In this document: in pieces, positions 1 to 7,009 of the stretch
Layout of the letters: every line of letters starts with the position of its first letter
How positions within the stretch are numbered: the stretch's first letter is position 1
Assembly: GCA_947856335.1 (NCBI GenBank)
Contig: CANUCD010000004.1
Span: forward strand, 1 to 19,649
Length of the DNA: 19,649 nt
Direction: 5' to 3'
DNA from: an uncultured Bacilli bacterium
GTDB taxonomy: Bacteria > Bacillota_I > Bacilli_A > RF39 > UBA660
Notes under the pieces: generated by a model
What the model saw: the letters and a program-made list of their open reading frames with translations, nothing else
Told to the model about the DNA's origin: nothing
Databases searched by the model: none
Made by a program: the position numbers and the translations under genes

Positions 1-1
1 T

Positions 2-289
2 TTAGAAGGGGATGAATATCCTTGGTATACCGATAATTTTAATGCTTGTACAACACCATCTAATTGCTATATTGATATTAAAATAGAAGATAATAAAATT
101 TATTATTTAACACCAGTATTAAAGGAAGTTAGTAGTCTTGAAGAAGAGAAAGATGATGAGGCAGAGGAAGATGAAGTAACAGAATATGGTGAACTAGAAG
201 AAAGAGTTTATACTATTCATGATGGTAATTTAGAATATGAAGTTATTAAAAGATATAAAATTGTTGGGATTACAGGTCAAACTGCATAA
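2..289 (+). CDS. 3' end of an unrecognised acidic protein (partial)
   Basis: An open frame enters from the left edge and runs for 95 codons to a TAA stop; its start is outside the window. The visible part opens with an aromatic, Cys-containing stretch (WYTDNFNACTTPSNC), continues as a likely beta-rich segment, then has a strongly acidic low-complexity run of Glu and Asp around visible residues 47-62, and ends RYKIVGITGQTA. There is no membrane span, sorting signal or motif I can name in this piece. The acidic run and paired Cys would fit either a cytosolic or an exported protein. A U-tailed hairpin lies directly after the stop, which supports this as a genuine gene end. Function unknown. Confidence 0.7.
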   Translation, partial: LEGDEYPWYTDNFNACTTPSNCYIDIKIEDNKIYYLTPVLKEVSSLEEEKDDEAEEDEVTEYGELEERVYTIHDGNLEYEVIKRYKIVGITGQTA

Positions 290-296
290 TATGTAA

Positions 297-321
297 AGTA
301 TACTTTAGAGTATGCTTTTTA
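297..321 (+). terminator. Rho-independent terminator of the left-edge gene
   Basis: A 7-bp stem (AGTATAC at 297-303 paired with GTATGCT at 310-316, one G-T wobble) with a six-base loop is followed by a T run. It begins 8 bases after the TAA stop of the preceding frame, as expected for an intrinsic terminator. Confidence 0.7.
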
Positions 322-425
322 TATGATAGAAATATTAGAGAAGTTATTTATGATAAAGCTATAAAACATCATGAGTATTAGTGTAAATATATTATCAGTG
401 CGTTCTATACACTTGTCTTTTTTTG

Positions 426-434
426 TGTTAAAAT
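426..434 (+). promoter_or_regulatory. Candidate extended -10 promoter for the cinA-like gene
   Basis: TGTTAAAAT is a TGn extended -10 followed by the -10-like hexamer TAAAAT. No good -35 box is seen 16-18 bases upstream. The predicted transcription start (about 441) falls at the GAGGT ribosome site, which leaves a very short leader. The rest of the 290-454 gap holds the upstream terminator and A+T-rich sequence with no further recognisable element. Confidence 0.35.
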
Positions 435-454
435 ATTTATGAGGTCGATTTTTA

Positions 455-910
455 ATGTTAGAAGAACTTGTTAGATATTTAATTGCTAATCATATAAGTA
501 TTTCTACTATGGAATCATGTACAGGTGGATTACTTGCTAGTTTAATTACAGATATTCCAGATGCTAGTACGATTTTAAAATTTAGTGCTGTTACTTATAG
601 TACAGAGTATAAAATAAAAATGGGTGTTAAAAAAGAACTTATTGATAAGTATACTGTTTATAGCATGGAAGTAGCAAAAGATATGGCTAAGAGTATTTCT
701 CTTTTTGCTGGTAGTCGTTTGGGAGTTGGTATAACTGGCAAGCTTACAAGTAATTTGGATGAAGAAAAAGGTGTTTATTTAGCAATTTATGATAGTTGTA
801 CTAATAAATATTATACAAAGTATGTAGATATTGTTAATAAAAATAGAAAAGATAATAAATTAGAAGTTATTGAAAGCTTTATAGAGTTGTTTAATTCGAC
901 AAAAGATTAG
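455..910 (+). CDS. CinA C-terminal domain protein (PncC-like)
   Basis: A 151-residue protein consisting only of the CinA C-terminal domain. The family includes PncC, which deamidates nicotinamide mononucleotide in pyridine nucleotide salvage. The signature ESCTGG is at residues 20-25, followed by the usual TDIPDAS segment, the FSAVTYS strand (43-49) and K-MGV. The second active-site region reads GVGITGKL (90-97) where family members normally have a GIAGP-type loop, so the catalytic loop is changed and activity is uncertain. A GAGGT site at 441-445 supports the ATG start. The gene leads a + strand group with the Cse60-like and MurJ-like genes, although a promoter may lie between it and the next gene. 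Cytosolic. The family call is firm; the enzymatic function is inferred. Confidence 0.8.
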   Translation: MLEELVRYLIANHISISTMESCTGGLLASLITDIPDASTILKFSAVTYSTEYKIKMGVKKELIDKYTVYSMEVAKDMAKSISLFAGSRLGVGITGKLTSNLDEEKGVYLAIYDSCTNKYYTKYVDIVNKNRKDNKLEVIESFIELFNSTKD

Positions 911-915
911 CTTTC

Positions 916-928
916 TTTGTGTTATAGT
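916..928 (+). promoter_or_regulatory. Candidate extended -10 promoter before the Cse60-like gene
   Basis: TTTGTGTTATAGT carries a TGn extended -10 with TATAGT. The same 13 bases occur in the lysS promoter (7749-7761). No convincing -35 is seen at proper spacing here. If active, it would let the Cse60-like and flippase genes be transcribed apart from the cinA-like gene. Confidence 0.4.
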
Positions 929-944
929 ACTTGTGGTGAAGAAA

Positions 945-1118
945 ATGAAAGTCAAAATATTTGATGAATCTCATGAAAAAGATTTGGAGACACGAGTAAA
1001 TGAGTTTTTAAAAGAATTAAAGGGAGATTTGGTAGATATTAAGTTTAGTACAGCAATATCTATGTTTGGGGAAGAACAGATTTATTGTTTTACTGCTATG
1101 ATTATTTATACTAGTTAG
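945..1118 (+). CDS. Cse60-like small protein (DUF2758 family)
   Basis: A 57-residue protein beginning MKVKIFDESHEKDLETRVNE and ending with YCFTAMIIYTS. The KxFDESHEKDLE start and the YCF-A-IIY end match my memory of Cse60/DUF2758, a small Bacilli family named after a sigma-E-controlled sporulation gene of Bacillus subtilis. Its biochemical role is unknown. I choose the ATG at 945 because GGTGA at 935-939 gives a ribosome site 5 bases upstream; two in-frame GTG codons at 933 and 936 overlap that site. The stop codon TAG lies inside the ribosome site of the next gene, so the two are probably translationally linked. No signal peptide or membrane span; likely cytosolic. Its presence hints at, but does not prove, a sporulating ancestry. 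Confidence 0.65.
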   Translation: MKVKIFDESHEKDLETRVNEFLKELKGDLVDIKFSTAISMFGEEQIYCFTAMIIYTS

Positions 1119-1132
1119 GAGTGTTTGATGTG
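1116..1132 (+). promoter_or_regulatory. Ribosome binding site deciding the flippase start
   Basis: TAGGAG at 1116-1121 overlaps both the TAG stop of the preceding gene and an in-frame GTG at 1121. The next in-frame GTG at 1130 is 8 bases downstream and is therefore the better start. Confidence 0.65.
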
Positions 1133-2773
1133 AAAAAAAATTCCTTTGTAGAGGGAACAATTATTGCAACTTTATGTATTGTTATTGTAAAGATACTAGG
1201 AATGTTTTATGTTATTCCTTTTTATGCTATTGTAGGATCTACAGGTGCAGCTTTATATGCTTATGCTTATAATATTTATGGACTTTTTTTAGAGATAGCA
1301 ACAGCAGGAATACCTAATGCTTTAAGTAAAGTTATAAATGAGTATAATACTTTAGATAAACAAGAAGCTAAAGTTAGAGCATTTCAGTTAGGAAAAAGAA
1401 TACTTGGTGTTATTGCTGTAGCAGCTTTTCTTATTATGTTTATATTTGCTCCTCAAATAGCAGAACTAATAATTGGTGATATGACAGGTGGAAATACGAT
1501 TGAAGATGTTTCTTTTGTTATTCGTGCTGTATCTTTTGCTTTACTTATTTTCCCTTTTTTAAGTGTAACTAGAGGTTTTTTTCAAGGACATAATATTATT
1601 TATGTATCTAGTGTATCTCAAGTTATTGAACAGGTGGCAAGAGTATTTATTATTATTTGTGGTAGTTATATTGCTTTAAATTTTTTACATCTTGATATGA
1701 CAACTGTTGTAGGAGTGGCTGTTTTTGGTGCCTTTATTGGGGGAATTGCTGCACTTTTTTATGTATATGATAAGCTTAGAAAAAATAAAAAAGAATTACA
1801 TTTAGAAGATGATTTTAAAGTAAAAGATGAAGTTAGTAATAAAGATATTATTAAAAAAATTATTAGATATGCTATACCTTTAGTTGTTATTAGTATTGCT
1901 TTTACTATTTATAATAATGTAGATATGATTTTGGTGTTAAGAACAATGAATTATTTAGGTTTAGATGCAGATGAAGTTGAATTTATTGCAACAGGTATTT
2001 CTACTTGGGCTCCTAAGATAAGTATTGTTGTTACTAGTGTTGCTCTTGGTTTATCTGCTAGTTTAATTCCTAATATGGTGGAAGCTTATACATTAAAGAA
2101 ATATGATGATGTTAATCATAAATTTAATAAATCTATGCAAATGATATTATTTATTAGTTTGCCTATGTGTGTTGGTATAAGTTTACTTGCTGCATCTATT
2201 TGGACAGTTTTTTACGGTTATCAAGCTCTTGGTACTAGTATTTTGATGGTTGCTATTTTTGCTCCTTTATTTTCTAATTTATATACAGTTTGTAATCATA
2301 CTTTACAAAGTATGAATTGTTTTAAATGGGTATATATTAGTTCTATTACAGGTATTATTTTAAATGCAGTTCTTGATGTTCCGTTTATGCTTCTTTTTGA
2401 TTTTATAGGTATTCCTGCTTATTGGGGAGCAACGCTTGCTACTATTGTTGGTTTTAGTGTTACTATATTTATTGCTATGCTTTATTTAAGAAGAGCATAT
2501 AAGTTTAAGTTTCAGGAAGTAAAAAAAGTATTAGGCAATATACTTATTCCTCTTGGAACAATGATTGTTGTGGTAGTTCTTATGAAGCTTATGATACCTA
2601 TTGATTATCAAAATTGGTTTTATTGTGTTATGTATATTGCTATTATTGCTTTGGTTGGAGCACTTGCTTATTTTATTGTTGCAGAAAAGATGGGACTTAT
2701 TGATGAAATATTTGGGAAAGATTTTATGAAAAAAATAAAAGCAAGAATTTTTAAAAATAAAAAAGAGGTCTAG
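1130..2773 (+). CDS. murJ: Lipid II flippase, MurJ/YtgP family (MOP superfamily)
   Basis: A 547-residue polytopic membrane protein with roughly 14 hydrophobic segments. It moves undecaprenyl-linked peptidoglycan precursor (lipid II) across the membrane in related bacteria. The N-terminal pattern, with GT.I.TL-I-KILGM-Y-IPF-AIVG-TGAALY and then Y-LFL-IATAGIP-A-SK, is characteristic of the YtgP/MurJ/SpoVB branch, and the length fits YtgP (about 540) better than SpoVB (about 520). A charged cytoplasmic loop lies near residues 215-240, and the C-terminus is basic (KKIKARIFKNKKEV). The gene follows the Cse60-like gene and starts at GTG 1130. A sporulation-specific SpoVB paralogue or another polysaccharide flippase is the alternative. 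The protein implies a cell wall in this organism. Confidence 0.8.
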   Translation: MKKNSFVEGTIIATLCIVIVKILGMFYVIPFYAIVGSTGAALYAYAYNIYGLFLEIATAGIPNALSKVINEYNTLDKQEAKVRAFQLGKRILGVIAVAAFLIMFIFAPQIAELIIGDMTGGNTIEDVSFVIRAVSFALLIFPFLSVTRGFFQGHNIIYVSSVSQVIEQVARVFIIICGSYIALNFLHLDMTTVVGVAVFGAFIGGIAALFYVYDKLRKNKKELHLEDDFKVKDEVSNKDIIKKIIRYAIPLVVISIAFTIYNNVDMILVLRTMNYLGLDADEVEFIATGISTWAPKISIVVTSVALGLSASLIPNMVEAYTLKKYDDVNHKFNKSMQMILFISLPMCVGISLLAASIWTVFYGYQALGTSILMVAIFAPLFSNLYTVCNHTLQSMNCFKWVYISSITGIILNAVLDVPFMLLFDFIGIPAYWGATLATIVGFSVTIFIAMLYLRRAYKFKFQEVKKVLGNILIPLGTMIVVVVLMKLMIPIDYQNWFYCVMYIAIIALVGALAYFIVAEKMGLIDEIFGKDFMKKIKARIFKNKKEV

Positions 2774-2780
2774 TTAGACC
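2752..2780 (-). terminator. Minus-strand terminator overlapping two stop codons
   Basis: The palindrome GGTCTA-GT-TAGACC (2767-2780) contains the stop codons of both convergent genes: TAG 2771-2773 on + and TAA 2776-2774 on -. On the minus strand it is followed by a T-rich tract (2766-2752), so it should end the small coiled-coil gene. The + side has no T run. Confidence 0.7.
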
Positions 2781-3106
2781 ATATACATATTAGTTGTACC
2801 TTCTATTTCATCAGTTGTATAAATATTATTAGCTTCTAGTTTACTTATTCTAGCATCTAGGCGATTATAGTTTCTTTCTAGTTTTGATAGACGAGAGATA
2901 ATATCTTCATAATCAATATTAAGAGCCATATTTGCATTAGGATTGTTATTTATGTTATAATTCATAGGTGCAATGGGACCAGCATAAAAACTTGATTGGG
3001 CATTGGTTGTAAAAGGCATATTTGTTATGTTTTGATTAGGAGTAGGTATATTTGTTTGATTAAAATAGCTTGCTTCACTAAAAAAAGCATTACGATCTTT
3101 TTTCAT
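2774..3106 (-). CDS. Small Asn/Pro-rich protein with C-terminal coiled coil
   Basis: A 110-residue protein I do not recognise. Residues 1-65 are polar and low in complexity, rich in Asn, Pro, Thr and Met with several aromatic residues. Residues about 66-92 form a short amphipathic coiled coil (ISRLSKLERNYNRLDARISK region, heptad Leu/Ile/Tyr), and the tail is short and acidic. There is no signal peptide or membrane span. The start is ATG 3106 because AAAGGAA (3120-3114 on the minus strand) lies 7 bases upstream; the alternative GTG at 3112 is too close. It is divergent from trmB and convergent with the flippase gene, with its own terminator, so it is likely a monocistronic gene. Small proteins of this design can act in spore coats or as scaffolds, but nothing here proves that. 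Confidence 0.7.
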   Translation of the reverse strand: MKKDRNAFFSEASYFNQTNIPTPNQNITNMPFTTNAQSSFYAGPIAPMNYNINNNPNANMALNIDYEDIISRLSKLERNYNRLDARISKLEANNIYTTDEIEGTTNMYMV

Positions 3107-3126
3107 ATCCACGTTCCTTTCAGTTT

Positions 3127-3132
3127 TATTAT
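3127..3132 (+). promoter_or_regulatory. Possible -10 box of the trmB unit
   Basis: TATTAT lies 27 bases before the preferred trmB ATG at 3160; the -35 region is poor. A transcription start near 3140 would fall after the first in-frame ATG at 3133, which favours 3160 as the true start. Confidence 0.3.
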
Positions 3133-3159
3133 ATGAGAAAGTTAGAAAGTAGTGATAGT

Positions 3160-3783
3160 ATGCGACTTAGAAATTTAAAAGATAAAGATATTTTATTAGA
3201 TTCTTGTTCTTATTTAGTAAAGAATCCTTTGGAATATAAAGGTAATTGGGCATCTTTATTTGGTAATATAAATCCTATTCATTTAGAGATTGGTATGGGA
3301 AAAGGAGATTTTATTGTAAAGATGGCTTTAGATAATCCTAATATCAATTTTATTGGAATAGAAAAATATAGTAATGTTTTAGCAAGAGCTATAAAGAAGT
3401 ATCCTGATAAATATCCTAATTTAGTTATTATCAATATGGATGCAATAAAATTAGAAGATGTTTTTTGTCATGAAATTGATACATTATATCTTAATTTTTC
3501 TGATCCTTGGCCTAAAGAGAGATGTAAAAATAGAAGACTTACAAGTCCTGTCTTTTTAGATATTTATGAAAATATTTTTAAAGATAGAAAAAGAATTGTT
3601 ATGAAAACAGATAATTTAATTTTATTTCAAAGTAGTATTGTAAATTTAAGTCAAGCTGGTTATATATTTAAGGAAGTATCTTTGGATTTGGAACATAGTT
3701 CTATTTTAAGTGTCTTAACAGAATATGAAAAGAAATTTAGGGAAAATAATATTAAAATCAATTATTTAGAAGCAATAAAATAG
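3160..3783 (+). CDS. trmB: tRNA (guanine-N7)-methyltransferase TrmB
   Basis: A 207-residue SAM-dependent methyltransferase that makes m7G at position 46 of tRNA in the cytosol. The SAM-binding loop EIGMGKG is at residues 43-49, the acidic second strand IGIEKY follows, and the family signature NFSDPWPKERCKNRR is at 112-126 (usual form FPDPWPK-RH-KRR). The C-terminal TEYEKKF is at 187-193. I place the start at ATG 3160 because the family normally begins MRLRN; an ATG at 3133 adds nine residues and has no ribosome site. Length agrees with Bacilli TrmB (about 210). It is the first gene of a two-gene unit: its stop codon overlaps the ribosome site of the next gene. Confidence 0.92.
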   Translation: MRLRNLKDKDILLDSCSYLVKNPLEYKGNWASLFGNINPIHLEIGMGKGDFIVKMALDNPNINFIGIEKYSNVLARAIKKYPDKYPNLVIINMDAIKLEDVFCHEIDTLYLNFSDPWPKERCKNRRLTSPVFLDIYENIFKDRKRIVMKTDNLILFQSSIVNLSQAGYIFKEVSLDLEHSSILSVLTEYEKKFRENNIKINYLEAIK

Positions 3784-3792
3784 GGGTTAGTT

Positions 3793-5307
3793 ATGAATAA
3801 GGGAGTTTTGGGTGCTATTATAGGCATAAGATATTTGATTAAGTATGTAAGAAATAAAAATATTATTTATTTTGAGGCAATAAAAGAATATGAAGATGAA
3901 ATTAAATTATGGTCTTTAATTACTTTATTTGCTAATAATATGGATGATTTATGGGAAGATGTGCCTGATATTATTTTACATGATCTTTTTTTAGATAATA
4001 GATGTGGAAAGTATTCTTCTACTAGTACTAAAACATTTAAAGAGCAATTTAAGTATATAAGAAATAGGCTTTCTCATGGTGATTTTACTTATCAAGATAG
4101 AGTAATTTATTTTTATGATGAAGAAAATACTTTTTTTGATATTGATTTTTTAGAGAATCTTGTTTTATCAACTATTGCTAATGAAAAGTTTAAGTTTCAA
4201 AAGAATATGAGTGATATTGCTATATTATCTTTACTTCCTAAGGGGGAGACAACTAATTTTGATACTTTTTTGAAGAAAAATTATATTTATTTTTATCGAA
4301 TTACACTACTAACAAGTAATAAAGAGAGATTAGGAGAATATTTTAAAATAAGTGATAAAAATAGACTTACTTTTGATTTAGTTTTTCAAAGTGTTAAATA
4401 TCAAATTGAAACAAGTTTTATTAAAAGTTCTTCTGGAGAAATGAGGGAAGGATTATTAAAGACTCTTTTGAGTGTAGAAAAAGCTTTAGGAAGTAATATA
4501 AAATTAGAACTTATCTATCTTCATGATGTAGATAATATATTAAAAAGTGATGAATTTAAAGTTTTGGATTTTAAAGAAAAACTACAATATTTAATAAATA
4601 AAATTAAATTGGAAGATTCATATACATATAATACTATTATTTTAAATCATTTATTTATGTTACTTAAAAGTAGAAATGATTTAGTTTCAGATAGTTTGGT
4701 TGTAAATGATTCAATGCCATTTTTGTTGAAAGTATATGCAACGATTTTATTTTCTTGTGTTTATAATCATTTAGATTATGATATTTCATTAAAAAACAAT
4801 TTAAAAGAAAGTGTTTCTTTTGATTCACATTATGTTTATGCTAAAAATGTATATAAAGAATATTTGCGAGTATTAAAACGTAGTTATGATGAAGCTATAC
4901 TTTATTGCGCTCCTAAAGATTATAGTAATTATTTAGTTGGTCTTATTAAATATTATCAGAAATTACTTGATGATGTTTTAGATGGGGAAAGCGATAAACA
5001 TTTATTTTGGAATCTTAGAAATGCTACTACACATAATCAAATAGAGTTTAAGGATGGTTTTATTAGATTTTATATAACTGGTAAACATATTCATTTATAT
5101 CATTATCATAAAAAGAAAAAAGAGTGGGTACCTAAAGATTTTAGTAATAATGAAACTATATGGGAAATGAAAATTAAAGAAGAAGAACTTTTGCATTTGT
5201 TAGATTTACTTTCAAAATATCAAAATATTCCTACATCTATAATTATTTCGAAATTAAAGCGAAGAAAAAAGGACGTTAGTCCTCATCTAATAAAACAGCA
5301 TGAATAA
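3793..5307 (+). CDS. Unrecognised protein with two HEPN-like RN-x3-H motifs
   Basis: A 504-residue soluble, largely helical protein with no signal peptide. Two short segments match each other: YIRNRLSHGDFTYQDRVIYF with R90 and H95, and NLRNATTHNQIEFKDGFIRF with R409 and H414. Each is R-N-x3-H, then an aromatic-x-D and a strand I-x-F-Y; each copy is also followed by a Leu-rich helix (about 117-128 and 462-475). This is how HEPN domains look: the Arg and His are the RNase active-site residues in many toxin, abortive-infection and Cas13 proteins. HEPN RNases act as dimers, so two copies in one chain could form a composite site. The middle (about 130-340) is unassigned and mainly helical. AGGGG at 3782-3786 overlaps the trmB stop, 6 bases before the ATG. 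Its 3' end overlaps the sortase gene by 32 bases. The function is inferred, not shown. Confidence 0.6.
   Translation: MNKGVLGAIIGIRYLIKYVRNKNIIYFEAIKEYEDEIKLWSLITLFANNMDDLWEDVPDIILHDLFLDNRCGKYSSTSTKTFKEQFKYIRNRLSHGDFTYQDRVIYFYDEENTFFDIDFLENLVLSTIANEKFKFQKNMSDIAILSLLPKGETTNFDTFLKKNYIYFYRITLLTSNKERLGEYFKISDKNRLTFDLVFQSVKYQIETSFIKSSSGEMREGLLKTLLSVEKALGSNIKLELIYLHDVDNILKSDEFKVLDFKEKLQYLINKIKLEDSYTYNTIILNHLFMLLKSRNDLVSDSLVVNDSMPFLLKVYATILFSCVYNHLDYDISLKNNLKESVSFDSHYVYAKNVYKEYLRVLKRSYDEAILYCAPKDYSNYLVGLIKYYQKLLDDVLDGESDKHLFWNLRNATTHNQIEFKDGFIRFYITGKHIHLYHYHKKKKEWVPKDFSNNETIWEMKIKEEELLHLLDLLSKYQNIPTSIIISKLKRRKKDVSPHLIKQHE
5264..5283 (-). terminator. Terminator of the sortase gene with its stop codon in the loop
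   Basis: Read on the minus strand, AGGAC-TAAC-GTCCT (5283-5270) is followed by a T run (5270-5265). The sortase TAA stop (5278-5276) lies in the loop. The hairpin lies wholly inside the 3' coding end of the convergent HEPN-like gene. Confidence 0.7.
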
Positions 5308-6883
5308 CAAGTCTTTTAGTTCCATTGTTGCTACATGTTGATAGAGTAATTATTTTATCATCGGCATTTACTGGTACTTGAAAGTCATAGATACTGCGAT
5401 TTTTTAACATATCAATAAAATCCAGAAAATCTTTATCGCCATCAAAGAATACTTTTAAGTAGTCGTTAGTATCTGGTACTTTATAGATGGCAAATATTTT
5501 AAATTTCATATTGTCATATAAAGTGTTGTAAGTAATTATTTGATTGTCTTTGTTTTTATACCAATTAGCATTATAAGTTTTATATAAAGTTCCAAACATA
5601 ACACCACTATAATACATATTATGACCATATATTATGTTATTTTTATCTAAATTCATAGAATCATTGCGAAAATCAAGATAAATCCAACCATTAGCATTTT
5701 TTTCTTTGTTGATATTATGAGTTAGATAATAATCATTATCACTTGCTTGTACAACAGGATAATCTACGTTCGTATTATTTACAATTAGTTCACCAACAAC
5801 TTCTTCGTTTACAGTTAATAAAGAAGCTAATTTAGTATTGGTAATTAGTTTTATTTCTTCTAGGGGAGTTTCTTCTTCTTCGGCTATTTCGATATTTTCT
5901 TCGTTTTTTTCTTTGATAATTTCGGTTGGGTCGGTTATTTCGATTACTTCTGCTAAATTTTGTTTAATAGAATCAACTTGTTTTTCTGCAATATAATTAG
6001 AAACACCAATATATGTTACAATTAAAATTACAATACTAGATATTATTAGACCACATATTTTTAATGTGTTTGTCATTGCTTGTTTAAATATATTTTTGTC
6101 TAAATATTCTTTGCTATATTCTAGTGATAGATATATTTTATATTTCTTTTTATATTGTTTATTTTTATTTTTTAAATATTCTGCTTGTTTTTCATCTGTT
6201 AAGTTTTCGTGAATGATTATTTTTAAGTTGTGACGATTATATTTAATTAGAATATTTACTAAGTTTTCAAGTTCGCTATTTATTAGTTTATTGATATGAA
6301 TGGTTTTTAAGTATTTATTTATTTTTAAGAAATCTTCTAAATCTTTTAAATCTTCTAAAGATAGGGGAAAAGTGATACGAATATTGGTTTTATAATAAAT
6401 GTTTGAATAACGAAGTAAATTATTTTTTTCCATGAAATTGCTTAAATAAAGGATTTCACATCTTGAGTTGCAAGTTATTCCTGATTTATCTAGTAATTCA
6501 ATCATAAATGGTTGCATATTATAACAAGTAATGGTTTTAATGTGATTTGTAGAAATTAGTTTTTCGCATATTTCATAGGTAAGTGTTTCTTCTTCTTTTA
6601 TTTCTATTTCAGTTATATTTGTTGCCTTTTTTAATAGATTTAAGACAAGGGGAGTTAAAGCTATTTTAGTTATATAAGCTTTTTTAATGGCATACTGAAT
6701 AGATAGTTCTTTTATAAAAGAAGAAATTATTTTTTCGTTTTCTTGAATATAAATATCACTAAAAATAAGTTCATTATTACTAATGATGTTAGTATTTATT
6801 AAATCATTGTTGATAGAACTATTATTTGTTTTATAAGAAAAAACTATATTATTGTTTTCAATGCTGATCAATATTTTTTTCAC
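5276..6883 (-). CDS. Class-B-like sortase with a large cytoplasmic N-terminal region
   Basis: A 535-residue transpeptidase that should join sorting-signal proteins to the cell wall. The sortase domain occupies about residues 358-535. It has the catalytic His in YGHNM (H421), the Cys in TLSTCS (C517) and the Arg in KRLVIHA (R524); TLSTC is typical of class B. One membrane span is at about 274-298, then an acidic Glu-rich linker (about 310-350). The first 270 residues precede the span and so should lie in the cytoplasm; they look alpha/beta and match nothing I know. Most sortases are 200-300 residues, so this extension is unusual. I start at GTG 6883 because AAAGGTG (6896-6890) lies 6 bases upstream; a longer frame from GTG 6919 lacks such a site. 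The divergent neighbour ends in a sorting signal and is the likely substrate. Confidence 0.85.
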   Translation of the reverse strand: MKKILISIENNNIVFSYKTNNSSINNDLINTNIISNNELIFSDIYIQENEKIISSFIKELSIQYAIKKAYITKIALTPLVLNLLKKATNITEIEIKEEETLTYEICEKLISTNHIKTITCYNMQPFMIELLDKSGITCNSRCEILYLSNFMEKNNLLRYSNIYYKTNIRITFPLSLEDLKDLEDFLKINKYLKTIHINKLINSELENLVNILIKYNRHNLKIIIHENLTDEKQAEYLKNKNKQYKKKYKIYLSLEYSKEYLDKNIFKQAMTNTLKICGLIISSIVILIVTYIGVSNYIAEKQVDSIKQNLAEVIEITDPTEIIKEKNEENIEIAEEEETPLEEIKLITNTKLASLLTVNEEVVGELIVNNTNVDYPVVQASDNDYYLTHNINKEKNANGWIYLDFRNDSMNLDKNNIIYGHNMYYSGVMFGTLYKTYNANWYKNKDNQIITYNTLYDNMKFKIFAIYKVPDTNDYLKVFFDGDKDFLDFIDMLKNRSIYDFQVPVNADDKIITLSTCSNNGTKRLVIHAVLLDED

Positions 6884-6896
6884 ACTATTCACCTTT
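6883..6896 (-). promoter_or_regulatory. Ribosome binding site deciding the sortase start
   Basis: On the minus strand AAAGGTG (6896-6890) is six bases before GTG 6883. It is the only good site in front of the candidate starts at 6919, 6904, 6892 and 6883. Confidence 0.65.
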
Positions 6897-6964
6897 ATTA
6901 TCATAACATAAATTGACACTTTTTTAAATATTTTTAAAAAAGAACTTTATTTTTTACATTTTTA

Positions 6965-6973
6965 TGATATAAT
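6965..6973 (+). promoter_or_regulatory. Extended -10 promoter of the sortase-substrate gene
   Basis: TGATATAAT is a perfect extended -10 (TGn plus TATAAT) 36 bases before the ATG at 7010. The -35 region is only T-rich. This divergent intergenic region (6884-7009) must also hold the sortase promoter; a TATGAT on the minus strand (6905-6900) is too close to the sortase ribosome site to be persuasive. Confidence 0.6.
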
Positions 6974-7009
6974 TATGTCATAATAATAGTAGAGAAAGAG
7001 GTTAGTTAA

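Noticed and set aside
380..420. Possible second hairpin (AGTGTA at 380-385 with TACACT at 408-413) followed by T-rich sequence
   Set aside because: Only 6 bp with a 22-base loop, and it overlaps the region needed for the cinA-like promoter; too weak to call a terminator.
3793..5307. CRISPR (Cas13-like) effector
   Set aside because: Two RN-H motifs alone are not enough; the protein is about half the size of Cas13 and no repeat array is present in the window.
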